A DNA stretch of 45,900 bases, taken from positions 1 to 45,900 of the forward strand of contig CAJAVU010000112.1 of NCBI GenBank assembly GCA_903945495.1, read 5' to 3'. The DNA is from an uncultured Flavobacteriales bacterium. Its GTDB lineage: Bacteria > Bacteroidota > Bacteroidia > Flavobacteriales_D > Crocinitomicaceae. Position numbers and translations under genes: made by a program. The number at the start of each line of letters is the position of its first letter. Within the stretch, counting starts at the first letter, position 1. Below are positions 17,390 through 27,016 of the stretch, in pieces. The notes beneath the pieces are model-generated. The model made no database searches and was not told the DNA's origin. It saw nothing but the letters and a program-made list of their open reading frames with translations.

Positions 17390-18553
17390 TCAATTAATTA
17401 TCAACGCTTTTTGAATATCTTCCCAGATATCGTCAATCTGTTCTAAACCAATCGATAAACGAACTAAACCATCCGTTATTCCTACTTCCAAGCGCTGTTC
17501 TGAAGTTAATTTTGAATGCGTTGTTGATGCTGGATGCGTTGCAATGCTTCGTGTATCACCCAAATTAGCTGTCAATGAAAACAGATTCAATTGATCTAAG
17601 AATTTTCTTCCTGCTTCCAAACCACCTTTCAATTCAAAACTGACGATTCCTCCACCCTTTTTCATCTGTTTAATTGCAATTTCATATTGTGGATGCGATT
17701 TCAAAAATGGATATTTTACCCATTCGATGGAATCATGTCCTTCCAAACGCGTAGCAATCTCCAATGCATTCTTGCAATGACGTTCCATTCTCACGTCCAA
17801 AGTTTCCAAGGATTTTGACAATGTCCAAGCATTGAACGGACTTAAAGCCGGACCTGTGTGACGCGCAAATGCTTTTACTTTCTCAATAATTTCAAAAGAT
17901 GAAAGAATTAATCCACCCAATGTTCTTCCTTGTCCGTCGATGTATTTCGTTGCCGAATGAATTGTAACATCTGCTCCAAAATCTATCGGTCGCTGCAACA
18001 AGGGCGTTGCAAAACAATTATCAACTGCAAATAAAATAGAATGACGTTTTGTTATCGCTGCAATTTTCTCCAAATCAATAATATCCAATCCTGGATTGCT
18101 TGGTGTTTCTAAAAACAAAATCTTTGTTGCTGGCGTGATTGCATTTTCAAATCCTTCGTAATCGTCAAAATCAACATAGGTTGTCGTGATTCCCCATTTT
18201 GGTAAAATCTCTGTGAACAAGCGATACGTTGATCCAAAGACCGAACGAGCAGAAACAATGTGATCACCACTTTGCAACAAGGCGCCAAAGAATGTGAACA
18301 CTGCTGCCATTCCAGAAGCCGTTGCCCAACCCGTTTCAGCGTTTTCCAACACCGCCATTTTATCAATCAATTCTTGCACATTCGGATTCGCATAACGGGA
18401 ATAAATTTCCCCTTCTTTTTCATCTGCGAATTGCGCACGCATGTCTTCCGCATCGTCAAATACGTAACTGCTCGTTAAATACAATGGAACAGAATGTTCG
18501 TGATGCTTTGTTCGTTCGTTTTGAAGGCGAATGGCCAATGTTTCTTTTTCCAT
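17390..18553 (-). CDS. metZ: O-succinylhomoserine sulfhydrylase / cystathionine gamma-synthase-like PLP enzyme
   Basis: A 387-residue PLP enzyme of the Cys/Met metabolism family, which swaps the acyl group of activated homoserine for a sulfur nucleophile. The PLP lysine is Lys203 in HSATKYIDGQGR. SRYANPNVQ, GMAAVF and AVDNCFATPLLQRP are other family motifs, and the C-terminal THPASTTHSKL is typical. It is the last gene of the SAM-riboswitch operon, 3 bases after osmC. Because metX next door makes O-acetylhomoserine by family assignment, the true acyl donor is uncertain. A cystathionine gamma-synthase or gamma-lyase activity is possible. Confidence 0.82.
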   Translation of the reverse strand: MEKETLAIRLQNERTKHHEHSVPLYLTSSYVFDDAEDMRAQFADEKEGEIYSRYANPNVQELIDKMAVLENAETGWATASGMAAVFTFFGALLQSGDHIVSARSVFGSTYRLFTEILPKWGITTTYVDFDDYEGFENAITPATKILFLETPSNPGLDIIDLEKIAAITKRHSILFAVDNCFATPLLQRPIDFGADVTIHSATKYIDGQGRTLGGLILSSFEIIEKVKAFARHTGPALSPFNAWTLSKSLETLDVRMERHCKNALEIATRLEGHDSIEWVKYPFLKSHPQYEIAIKQMKKGGGIVSFELKGGLEAGRKFLDQLNLFSLTANLGDTRSIATHPASTTHSKLTSEQRLEVGITDGLVRLSIGLEQIDDIWEDIQKALIIN

Positions 18554-18556
18554 GAT

Positions 18557-18967
18557 TCAATTATGTTCGCTTGTGAAAATGAGTTCTATTTGATTGTTTA
18601 AACTTGCCGCAACTGAGCAATATTTCTCGAGTGACAAGGCAATTGCTTTGTTTGCTTTGATCAAATCAACTGACGCATCAAAGCGAAATGTCAATTCGAT
18701 TTTCTCGAACGGTGAAGGCTCTCCTTCTTTACGCACAGCATTTATTTCAACTGAATAATCTAGTAATTCAATACGTTGCTTTTGTAAAATTAACAATGTG
18801 TCAATCGAAGCACACGAAGCCAAGGAGCCAGCTAATAATTCCATCGGACGAAAGCCCAAGCCTTTACCACCAATCGCAGGATTTGCATCGATGATTACTT
18901 TATTATTTGCCTGATTACTCAATTCAAGTACAAAAGGTGTTTCGATTCGTTTCAAATTCAATTTCAT
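18557..18967 (-). CDS. OsmC family protein
   Basis: A 136-residue OsmC-fold protein with the two conserved cysteines: one in SLASCASIDTLLIL (about residue 52) and one in EKYCSVAASL (about residue 117). These are the redox pair that reduces organic peroxides or handles low-molecular persulfides in this family. It has no signal peptide, so it is cytoplasmic. The ATG overlaps the stop of the upstream YeeE gene (ATGA). Placed between sulfur transporters and a sulfhydrylase, it may handle a reactive sulfur intermediate rather than peroxide; this is an inference from context. Confidence 0.88.
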   Translation of the reverse strand: MKLNLKRIETPFVLELSNQANNKVIIDANPAIGGKGLGFRPMELLAGSLASCASIDTLLILQKQRIELLDYSVEINAVRKEGEPSPFEKIELTFRFDASVDLIKANKAIALSLEKYCSVAASLNNQIELIFTSEHN

Positions 18968-19383
18968 GCTTTTGGTAATTTACGTTCAACCAATGCAAAT
19001 AAGACAGTTCCAACAAATGCTCCTGCCAATAATATAATTCCAATTTTCCAATGCAAACCTACTAAAATGTAAACTGGTGCAGAACAAGCTCCTGAAATCG
19101 ACCAACCTAAACCAAAAATTAAACCGCCAAACAAGTTCGCTTTCCATTCCAATTTTTTCGGTTTGACTTCGATTTCATTTCCATAAATTGATTTCTGTTT
19201 GTTACGTTTCAAGATGTACAAAAACACAGCCGAAGTAGCGATTGCTGAAAACAATAACCCAAACATATGGAAGGATTGAAAATGAAACATTTCTTGAATT
19301 CGGTACCAAGAAAATGCTTGTGAAGCTAAGAGGATACTTCCAAAAAAGAATCCCAATACGAATGTTATGATAAATTTCAACAT
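18964..19383 (-). CDS. YeeE/YedE family sulfur transporter, second half (DUF6691-like)
   Basis: A 139-residue membrane protein from the ATG at 19383 (MLKFIITFVLGFFFG), one base after the preceding stop; a start at 19419 would overlap that gene. About four hydrophobic helices are visible. The conserved motif GWSISGACSAPVYILVG carries the cysteine that in TsuA-type proteins passes thiosulfate through the membrane. With the preceding gene it makes up one complete YeeE/YedE unit, here split into two polypeptides. Thiosulfate is the best guess for the substrate; sulfide or selenium species are alternatives. Confidence 0.85.
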   Translation of the reverse strand: MLKFIITFVLGFFFGSILLASQAFSWYRIQEMFHFQSFHMFGLLFSAIATSAVFLYILKRNKQKSIYGNEIEVKPKKLEWKANLFGGLIFGLGWSISGACSAPVYILVGLHWKIGIILLAGAFVGTVLFALVERKLPKA

Positions 19384-19384
19384 C

Positions 19385-19876
19385 TTAAAAAATGAGTGGG
19401 TTAATGAAAAACGAACCAATCAATCCGCCAATAAAAAACGAAACGGTTGCTAAAATGGAACTTGTAGCAAATTGAGAAACGCCCATGATACAATGTCCTG
19501 CTGAACATCCATTCGCATAACGCGCACCAAATCCAACTAAAATTCCTCCTAAGAAAAATTGCAAGCCGTTTTTCACATCGTAAATGTTCATCGCTAACTT
19601 TTCATAGTCAAGCACAGGTTGAACAACAACCGCATCAAATGCACCAAACACGTGATAAGCCGCGAAACCAGATAAAATTAATCCTAAAGCAAATTGAATT
19701 TGCCAGCGATCTCCATCCTTATGATACGAGAAGTAAGGAATTTTTGGCAACAATACTCCACCAATAAATCGATAACTGGATGAAACACCGAATTGTTTTT
19801 CTCTTAAAATTAAGAGAGCTGGAACAAGTAATCCAATAAGAGGTCCTGCAATGAACCAAGGTAACGGAGCATTCAT
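19385..19876 (-). CDS. YeeE/YedE family sulfur transporter, first half
   Basis: A 163-residue membrane protein with about four to five helices. It has the hallmark motif YANGCSAGHCIMGVSQ near residues 121-136, whose cysteines belong to the relay described for the thiosulfate channel TsuA. It starts 3 bases after the hom stop, and its own stop is 1 base before the partner gene. Co-transcription with metY, metX and hom suggests it brings in reduced sulfur for direct sulfhydrylation of O-acetylhomoserine. Confidence 0.86.
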   Translation of the reverse strand: MNAPLPWFIAGPLIGLLVPALLILREKQFGVSSSYRFIGGVLLPKIPYFSYHKDGDRWQIQFALGLILSGFAAYHVFGAFDAVVVQPVLDYEKLAMNIYDVKNGLQFFLGGILVGFGARYANGCSAGHCIMGVSQFATSSILATVSFFIGGLIGSFFINPLIF

Positions 19877-19879
19877 AAC

Positions 19880-21154
19880 TTATAGTTCAAATTCTGTTAA
19901 ATACTGAATGCGTTCCGATTTCACCGCCGGAGGCAGAAGCGAAGCTAATTTCTCTGGTTGATTTGCCGCTACAAATGCGTCAGGAAGAACGATGAAAGAC
20001 AAGTCTGATAGTTGATTCAAATCTAATTCTTTCACATCATCAAAACGTACCCAACCAGTTTGGTAATTGTAGGTTTCGCTTTGATACACCTCATCAACAC
20101 GGTAAAAAGGAATTGTATTGATTGCTTCGATGAATTGAGAACCAACGTACGCTTTCAAGTAGAAATCATCTTGAAAATTCACATTCTCATTCCCAACTGA
20201 CTTGCGGTATTCGTATTGGTAATCGAATTGAAGTGCCGAAATATCTGAAAGCACAGCACTCGCCGTTGGATAACTTCCAGCTCCTTTTCCAATGAACAAT
20301 TGTTTATCCGAGAACAAAGCTTCAACTACAACAGCATTAAATTCATTATCTACTTGATATGCGAAATGATCATTTTTCACAAAATGCGGAGCTACAAAAC
20401 CGACGATATCATTTCCTAACTTTTCTGCACGTGAGAACAATTTAATACGGTAACCTTTTTCTCCAGCATACTTAACATCTTGCATTTTGATGTTACGAAT
20501 TCCATAATTGAACACTTCTTTCGGCTCAACTACCAATCCAAACGCATGTTTGATCAACAAAACCAACTTGTATTTCGAATCGAAACCATCGACGTCAAGA
20601 GTTGGGTCGATTTCAGCGAATCCTAATTCTTGTGCTTTCGCCAATGCTTCTTCATAGGCAACGCCGTGATTCGATTGAGTTAAAATATAATTCGTTGTTC
20701 CGTTGACAATACCTTGAACCGATGACAATGAATCGTTGTTGTAATACTCTTCCAAATTACGAATGATTGGAATAGAACCTCCAACGGCTGCTTCATACAA
20801 GAATGAAACATTGTTTTCTTTTGCCGTTGCAATCAATTCTTCCAAATGTTCAGCAATTAATTTTTTATTAGCAGAAACAACGTGTTTTCCGCTTTTCAAT
20901 GCTTCTAATACGATTGCATAAGCCGCTTCGCTATCATTAATTAATTCTACAACAACATTGATAGTATTATCTTTTAGAATTGCATCCTTGTCATACAAAA
21001 ATGCTTCTGCTGGTAAACCTCTTTTTTTCGTCGGATCTTTTACAACAATTTTTGTGATGCGCGCTTCCAATAATTTACTCTTGTTTAACACTTCATACAA
21101 TCCAGTTCCAACTACCCCGAAACCAAATAAACCGATATTTAATCTACTTCTCAT
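19880..21154 (-). CDS. hom: Homoserine dehydrogenase
   Basis: A 424-residue enzyme reducing aspartate semialdehyde to homoserine, the branch point to threonine and methionine. NAD(P)-binding GLFGFGVVGTGLYEVL is at residues 8-23. SANKKLIAEH, LYEAAVGGSIPIIRNLE and GIVNGTTNYILT are the catalytic-domain motifs. There is no aspartokinase domain, so it is the monofunctional form. The C-terminal ~100 residues do not show a clear ACT domain by eye. The ATG overlaps the metX stop (ATGA). Placement in the SAM-controlled operon dedicates this copy to methionine synthesis. Confidence 0.93.
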   Translation of the reverse strand: MRSRLNIGLFGFGVVGTGLYEVLNKSKLLEARITKIVVKDPTKKRGLPAEAFLYDKDAILKDNTINVVVELINDSEAAYAIVLEALKSGKHVVSANKKLIAEHLEELIATAKENNVSFLYEAAVGGSIPIIRNLEEYYNNDSLSSVQGIVNGTTNYILTQSNHGVAYEEALAKAQELGFAEIDPTLDVDGFDSKYKLVLLIKHAFGLVVEPKEVFNYGIRNIKMQDVKYAGEKGYRIKLFSRAEKLGNDIVGFVAPHFVKNDHFAYQVDNEFNAVVVEALFSDKQLFIGKGAGSYPTASAVLSDISALQFDYQYEYRKSVGNENVNFQDDFYLKAYVGSQFIEAINTIPFYRVDEVYQSETYNYQTGWVRFDDVKELDLNQLSDLSFIVLPDAFVAANQPEKLASLLPPAVKSERIQYLTEFEL

Positions 21155-22215
21155 GCTACTACTTTTTTTGTTGTTGTTTTAAAAATTGTTGGACGATTCT
21201 CTTTAAAGTCATTGTATAGAAAGTCCGAAATAAGGCTTGTTAATTGTGTGTTTTCTACTAAGAATCCGTCATGACCGAATTCAGAATCAATTTTTCCGAA
21301 GAAGGCATTTGGAATCCATTCGCTCAAGTACGCTTGTTCTGTAATTGGGAACAATAAATCTGATTCAATTCCAATCACCAAGGTTCTCGCTTTGATTTGT
21401 TGAAGAGCAATTTCCACTGAAGGACGTTTTCTTCCAACGTTGTGTGCATCCATTGCTTTGGATAAGATCAAGTAAGAATACGCGTTGAAACGTTTTGCCA
21501 ATTTCTCTCCTTGGTAATGTTGATACGATGCTGCCAAGAAATTATCAGTTGTGTGATTTCCTGGATTTGTTTGTGTTTTCGCATAACCATCGTACGAACG
21601 GTAACTCAACATTGCAATTGCGCGTGCTGAAATCAATCCGTTTCTTCCTCCATCAACATTTCCATTTCCAAAGGTTTGATCTGCGAAAAGTGCCAAGCGT
21701 TGCGTTTCATTGAAGGCAATCCCAAAAGCAGAATGACGCGCATTTGTTGCAATCAAAATCAAGTTTTCAATTCGATTGTTTTGTTCAATTGCCCATTCCA
21801 AGGCTTGTTGTCCTCCCAAGGAAGCACCAACCAACAAATTGATTTTTTCGATTCCTAAATGTTCACGCAATAAATCATGCGCTCTTGCCATGTCACGTGT
21901 TGTTACAAATGGGAAATGATCCAAAACAGGTTCATCGTTTTTGAAAGTGTTCAATGGTCCACTGGTTCCATAATGTGAACCCAAAATATTTGCACAAACA
22001 ATAAAATGTTCTGATGGATTGAATAAATCATTTTCACCAAAAACGCCATTCCACCAATCAAAAACATCGCTGTTAGCCGTTAATGCGTGTGTTACCCAAA
22101 CGACATTGTTTTTAGAAGGATCAAAGGTTCCAAATGTGTGATAAGCAATTTGTAAATTTTCGATTATTTCACCGCTTTCTAAGCGAAATTCTTGATTGGT
22201 GTTATAAAGCTTCAT
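21151..22215 (-). CDS. metX: Homoserine O-acetyltransferase
   Basis: A 354-residue alpha/beta hydrolase that activates homoserine with an acyl group from acyl-CoA. The nucleophile is Ser132 in LLVGASLGGQQALEWA; the other triad members are expected in GIESDLLFP (Asp) and SEFGHDGFLVE (His). NNVVWVTHALTANSDVFDWW and SHYGTSGPLN are family motifs. Acetyl versus succinyl specificity cannot be read reliably here; pairing with metY argues for acetyl. It follows metY by 41 bases, which hold an 8-base word repeat, and overlaps hom by ATGA. Confidence 0.92.
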   Translation of the reverse strand: MKLYNTNQEFRLESGEIIENLQIAYHTFGTFDPSKNNVVWVTHALTANSDVFDWWNGVFGENDLFNPSEHFIVCANILGSHYGTSGPLNTFKNDEPVLDHFPFVTTRDMARAHDLLREHLGIEKINLLVGASLGGQQALEWAIEQNNRIENLILIATNARHSAFGIAFNETQRLALFADQTFGNGNVDGGRNGLISARAIAMLSYRSYDGYAKTQTNPGNHTTDNFLAASYQHYQGEKLAKRFNAYSYLILSKAMDAHNVGRKRPSVEIALQQIKARTLVIGIESDLLFPITEQAYLSEWIPNAFFGKIDSEFGHDGFLVENTQLTSLISDFLYNDFKENRPTIFKTTTKKVVA

Positions 22216-22256
22216 TTTTGACTATTTAACTATTCAACTATTTTTTTGACTTAGAA
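22216..22256 (-). repeat. AATAGTT-type word repeat between metY and metX
   Basis: On the coding strand the 41-base spacer contains three near-identical 8-base words: AATAGTTG, AATAGTTA, AATAGTCA. Each carries a TAG triplet. It is one of several gene-specific word repeats in the window that follow a stop codon. Confidence 0.7.
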
Positions 22257-23582
<1,326 letters not shown>

Positions 23583-23637
23583 TTAAATTTTTAGTAAATT
23601 TTTAATGATTAGAATTGTTGATTTATTTACAAATCAA

Positions 23638-23707
23638 GGCAGAAAAATATCAGGGCCCAAGATAAATCCTGCCGCCGATAATTGCCATAAGAAGGTCGAA
23701 AATTATC
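23638..23707 (-). promoter_or_regulatory. Possible attenuator structures between leader peptide and metY
   Basis: On the minus-strand RNA a 7-bp stem (23707-23701 with 23683-23677) starts within the leader stop codon. Next, the segment around 23673-23668 can pair with CCTG at 23654-23651, followed by a short U-rich run, or with CTGCC at 23642-23638. The two pairings exclude each other. The stems are short and drawn by hand, so this is only a candidate for a ribosome-position switch. Confidence 0.3.
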
Positions 23708-23822
23708 AGCTATTGCAGCAGCAACAGCACATTAGATTTTTTTCGATATTAAAAATTGATTTCACTGCTTTCAGAGTTGAAAGACTTTTTACTTGGCTTG
23801 AAGAATGTAATTCCTTTTTCAT
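23706..23822 (-). CDS. Putative leader peptide ending in five cysteines
   Basis: A 38-codon frame starts with ATG at 23822, only 8 bases after the riboswitch P1 helix, with an A-rich stretch (ATAAAAG) as a possible ribosome site. It ends MCCCCCNS-stop; the cysteine codons are TGC TGT TGC TGC TGC. No homology to an enzyme is visible. Position between a SAM riboswitch and metY and the cysteine run suggest a sensor peptide on which ribosomes stall when Cys-tRNA is short, as in classical amino acid attenuators. The stop codon lies at the foot of a 7-bp stem. The alternative is chance coding by a GCA-rich stretch. Confidence 0.55.
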   Translation of the reverse strand: MKKELHSSSQVKSLSTLKAVKSIFNIEKNLMCCCCCNS

Positions 23823-23830
23823 AATCTTTT

Positions 23831-23954
23831 ATTTATATTCTTCCGAACATTCGGAATCAGGAATTGGCACCGGTTTTCCAACCCCGTACGTACGGGACTT
23901 AAAGTTGGTTGCCAGAGGATCACAGAGCCTGTCTCTCACCTCTTCTTTATAAAT
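23831..23954 (-). promoter_or_regulatory. SAM-I (S-box) riboswitch
   Basis: All parts of the SAM-I aptamer are readable on the minus strand. P1 is formed by ATTTATA (23954-23948) with TATAAAT (23837-23831). The P2 region starts GAGGTGAGAGACAGGCTC and ends CCTCTGGCAACC. P3 is CCAAC..GTTGG around an inner palindrome. The J3/4 segment is CCGGTGCCAATTCCTG, and P4 is a perfect 7-bp hairpin (23841-23856). It precedes metY and the six following genes. SAM binding should stabilise P1, whose 3' strand lies 8 bases from the ATG of the Cys-run leader frame. That geometry would suit translational control of the leader. Confidence 0.93.
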
Positions 23955-23985
23955 CTTAGATTCACCGTTTGTGAAAATGATGCTG

Positions 23986-24017
23986 CAAATGTTTTAAATT
24001 TGTTTTCGTTTTACCAA
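23986..24017 (-). promoter_or_regulatory. Putative promoter of the riboswitch operon
   Basis: On the minus strand AACATTTG (23993-23986) is one mismatch from TAnnTTTG and has TTG (24017-24015) 21 bases upstream. RNA would start near 23980, about 25 bases before the aptamer. On the plus strand TAAATTTG (23995-24002) is an exact -7 box for the divergent gene at 24066, so the two promoters would abut. Confidence 0.4.
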
Positions 24018-24065
24018 ACATTTTTTGATTTATTTTTTTTCGCACCTCATTTAAAGCTACATATT

Positions 24066-24470
24066 ATGTCCAAATTCAACTTCAGTAAACTACTCATTCC
24101 TATTGCTTTAACTGCGATAATTGGTTATTTTTCATACACCTATTTTTTGAAGGATATTATTCTAAATAATTCCACGCAAACGATTCAATTGAAGGATTTT
24201 GGTCTTTCAAAAGCGTGTAATTTGAAAAAACATGAAGGACAATCAAGTATTTCTTCGCTTGAAATTGAACTTTCTGGAACAAGTAAAGACAATTTATATT
24301 TGGTTTTTGGTCCAACAAAAGATCAATTACTTGAACAAATTCAATTAAAAAAAGGAACAATTGACTTTCAAAAATCGACGGAATGGAAAACAGATAATTG
24401 TTATTTTTTAATCATCAATGAAAAAGGTGAAAGCGTTGATTTGAAATTGGATTATCGATTTATACACTGA
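24066..24470 (+). CDS. Small membrane-anchored hypothetical protein
   Basis: A 134-residue protein I do not recognise. The ATG at 24066 (MSKFNFSKLLIPIALTAIIGYFSYTYFL) gives one N-terminal membrane segment at residues 9-28; longer starts back to 24000 would run into the promoter region. The remainder (about 30-134) is a small mixed domain with LYLVFGPTKDQLLEQIQLKKG and one cysteine pair (ACNLKK, DNCYFL). It probably faces the periplasm. A perfect -7 box lies about 65 bases upstream, and the AI-2E permease gene follows after 31 bases. Confidence 0.7.
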   Translation: MSKFNFSKLLIPIALTAIIGYFSYTYFLKDIILNNSTQTIQLKDFGLSKACNLKKHEGQSSISSLEIELSGTSKDNLYLVFGPTKDQLLEQIQLKKGTIDFQKSTEWKTDNCYFLIINEKGESVDLKLDYRFIH

Positions 24471-24501
24471 TAGTAAGTCAGTTATTTTATATCTTTAGAC
24501 C

Positions 24502-25530
24502 ATGAAACTAACAAATATTGCCAACGGATTAATCCTTGTTTTTGGATGTGTTATTCTTCTCATTTTTGGTAAGAGTTTGTTGTTTCCATTTCTCTTTGCC
24601 TTGTTGATTTATTTTTTAATTCGTGCCATTCGCCGTTTAATCGATCGTTTGCCATTCATTAAAAATCACATCCCATCGTGGGTTAAAAATGCTTTGTCCT
24701 CGTTTATTATTTTCGCTTTATTAGGTTTTACTGGGCAAATGTTGGTCTCGAATAGTCAGGCGCTGATTAATTCTTTTAGCATCTACCAAGGAAATATCGA
24801 TTCAATTGTCGCGCAAATCAATCAACTGACAGGAATCAATGTTAGTCAAACAATTACCGACAAATTAAGCGACGTAGAAATCGCAAAAATGGTCAATCCA
24901 ATTTTGAATTCAGTCACAGGCATCATGGGAAATATCATGATGGTCTTGTTCTATTTGATTTTCTTGTTTATCGAAGAATCGAATTTCAAAATGAAGATGC
25001 ATTTGATTTTCTCAAATCCAGAGAAATACACAGAAATTAAAGTGCTTTTAGGAAATATCGAACATTCAATTACGCATTACATTGGTTTAAAAACCTTGAT
25101 TAGTTTCATTTCAGCGACGATTTGTTTCATTACTTTGTTTGCTTTCGGTGTCAATTCACCCTTGTTCTGGGCTTCGCTAATTTTTATCATGAATTTCATT
25201 CCTGTAATCGGAGCTTTGTTGGCAGTTATTCTACCTTCATTATTCGCGATGATTCAATTTGGAGAAATGCCGTATGCTCTACTTATTTTCTTTGTTTTGG
25301 GAACAATTCAAACATTGATTTTAAACTTATTGGAACCAAAATTAATGGGAGATTCATTGAATATTAGTCCGCTAGTTGCCTTGCTTTCTTTGGCTTTCTG
25401 GGGAGCAATTTGGGGAATCACAGGAATGATTGTTAGTGTTCCGATTACAGTTATTATCATTATCCTTTTGGCACATTTCGAACGCACACGTCCAATTGCC
25501 ATTTTGTTATCGCATCAAGGGAAAGTGTAA
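24502..25530 (+). CDS. AI-2E family transporter (permease)
   Basis: A 342-residue protein with about eight membrane helices and the layout of the AI-2E/YdiK/TqsA family. A pair of N-terminal helices (residues 8-45) and a loop region (about 75-130) are followed by a C-terminal bundle containing FIPVIGALLAVILPSLFAM and LEPKLMGDSLNISPLVALLSLAFWG, the diagnostic stretch. The substrate is unknown; members export signals or act as Na+/H+ antiporters. TATCTTTA lies 5 bases before the ATG, so the RNA may begin at or near the start codon. Its stop abuts directly, with no spacer, the stop of the convergent gene at 25531. Confidence 0.88.
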   Translation: MKLTNIANGLILVFGCVILLIFGKSLLFPFLFALLIYFLIRAIRRLIDRLPFIKNHIPSWVKNALSSFIIFALLGFTGQMLVSNSQALINSFSIYQGNIDSIVAQINQLTGINVSQTITDKLSDVEIAKMVNPILNSVTGIMGNIMMVLFYLIFLFIEESNFKMKMHLIFSNPEKYTEIKVLLGNIEHSITHYIGLKTLISFISATICFITLFAFGVNSPLFWASLIFIMNFIPVIGALLAVILPSLFAMIQFGEMPYALLIFFVLGTIQTLILNLLEPKLMGDSLNISPLVALLSLAFWGAIWGITGMIVSVPITVIIIILLAHFERTRPIAILLSHQGKV

Positions 25531-26493
25531 TTAGTTTTCAATCGTCACTTCCAATAATTCAGAAGCACTTCCATCGCTGTCTGTAACAGCCACGATCTTC
25601 GTTTTTTCCTTGTTTGATTCAATTACTGTCAATGATTCGACTTTAATTAACAAGGTTTTATCTTTTTCCAACAGTGTGCATTCTGGCGTGTAATGATGTT
25701 GTAATTCATCTGGGACAATTATTCCAATGTAACTGCCATAAACAGCACCATCGTCAACCCAATTGGATGTATTTTCAACTGAAGCGGAGAATAGAATTCG
25801 TTTGTTTTCTAAATCTGTTGTTGCGCCAGAAAATCCAGCCTTCACACCATTTAAACTTGGTAAATCAATTGTGCTGGCTTTTAATTTTACGGATTCTTCA
25901 TGACCAGAAATAAAGTCAATAAAGTGTTTCGTTTTCATGGAAATCAACTTGTTTTTCCCGCGATTGAACAAGTACAATTTATCCTCTAAAATGGCTGCTG
26001 CTTCGATATTAAAATCCTCTTCATCTAATTTCGCTTCTTCTTGAATCAATTCATAAAACTCAGTTAAATCAAAGGTTTCAAGCACGTCTCCTTGATGTGA
26101 AATCAACAATCCATCGTTACGTTGCGGCGATTTAGATCCAGAACCAAACAGGAAAATACATTTTTCACCTTCCCAATCAATCAAGGTCATTGCCTCGAAA
26201 TCTTTCTTTTCATCCTTGGAAATTGTAGATTCCAAGTGTTCCGTTTTCAAACCATTTGAAATCGTATATTTACTCTGAATGTGATATTCCTTGTTCATCT
26301 GAAAAATGAACGGAGAATTATCACCAATTACCCATAAATATTTACCATCATTTTCAATCCCTGATGCGGAAGGAATATCGAGAAGCGGGATTTGTTTATC
26401 AATCGTAATTGTCATTGTTGATTTTGATTTACAGGCAACAGCAACTAGTAAAAAAACTAGTAGCGCAAAACAAGAAGAGGTGCAACGTTTCAT
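25531..26493 (-). CDS. Lipoprotein of unknown function, propeller-like repeats
   Basis: A 320-residue protein from the ATG at 26493. The N-terminus MKRCTSSCFALLVFLLVAVAC has a lipobox (AVAC), so it is an envelope lipoprotein; an ATG at 26595 would put an unlikely extra hydrophobic stretch ahead. The rest alternates strands and turns: PSASGIENDGKYLWVIGDNSP, DFEAMTLIDWEGEKCIFLFGSGS, NIEAAAILEDKLYLFNRGKNKLI, FSGATTDLENKRILFSASVEN. This pattern suggests a beta-propeller like phytase-like or SdiA-regulated proteins. I cannot name the family with certainty. Confidence 0.75.
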   Translation of the reverse strand: MKRCTSSCFALLVFLLVAVACKSKSTMTITIDKQIPLLDIPSASGIENDGKYLWVIGDNSPFIFQMNKEYHIQSKYTISNGLKTEHLESTISKDEKKDFEAMTLIDWEGEKCIFLFGSGSKSPQRNDGLLISHQGDVLETFDLTEFYELIQEEAKLDEEDFNIEAAAILEDKLYLFNRGKNKLISMKTKHFIDFISGHEESVKLKASTIDLPSLNGVKAGFSGATTDLENKRILFSASVENTSNWVDDGAVYGSYIGIIVPDELQHHYTPECTLLEKDKTLLIKVESLTVIESNKEKTKIVAVTDSDGSASELLEVTIEN

Positions 26494-26557
26494 AAATTTT
26501 TCGAGTCTGAAGATACATAAAATAAAAAAGATTGTACCTTTCATAAAAAATACTACT

Positions 26558-27016
26558 ATGAAGAACGTTTTGATTATCGCATTTACACTTTTCACAAGCT
26601 TCTCATTTAGCCAATTAGTGCCGAAAGCAGAATTAGAACAATTCTGGAATTCGAATATTCTTTCGATGGTGCGTATTGATAAGGAAGCAATCGTTGCTCA
26701 AACAAATTTACCTTTAGAAGGTGCTTGGGGCTACATGATAGATGATTTAAGCGAACCAGAATCGTGGACACAAGAGCTTTACTCAAACAACTTAGAGAAA
26801 ATCTATACTGACGAAATTCGTATTGCGATGCGCAGTAAAACAATCAATGATTTGGCGCATTTCACTACCGATGAAGGCGAAACAGCTTTGTTGTTATCGA
26901 TCATGATTGAAACCTACGACAAAGAATCTGACATGACGTTTGAATCATCGTATATGTTCTTCTTCAAGAAAATTGACGGCAATTGGAAACTGTTTAAGAT
27001 TGATATAGCTGGATGA
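26558..27016 (+). CDS. Small secreted hypothetical protein
   Basis: A 152-residue protein from the ATG at 26558, giving the signal peptide MKNVLIIAFTLFTSFSFSQ. An upstream in-frame extension to 26306 lies over the divergent lipoprotein gene and is not credible. The mature part is mixed helix/strand, with a final strand MFFFKKIDGNWKLFKIDIAG like the end of NTF2-fold or DUF4864-like proteins. TACCTTTC, close to a -7 box, lies 18 bases upstream. The gene ends just before a long block of word repeats. Confidence 0.75.
   Translation: MKNVLIIAFTLFTSFSFSQLVPKAELEQFWNSNILSMVRIDKEAIVAQTNLPLEGAWGYMIDDLSEPESWTQELYSNNLEKIYTDEIRIAMRSKTINDLAHFTTDEGETALLLSIMIETYDKESDMTFESSYMFFFKKIDGNWKLFKIDIAG

Noticed and set aside
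23605-23952. A 115-codon plus-strand frame upstream of the gene at 24066
   Set aside because: It runs antisense through the whole SAM riboswitch and the Cys-run leader, has no ribosome site, and its sequence is explained by the RNA structures on the other strand.
26306-26557. N-terminal extension of the secreted protein at 26558
   Set aside because: The extension lies over the start of the divergent lipoprotein gene, and the ATG at 26558 gives a clean signal peptide.
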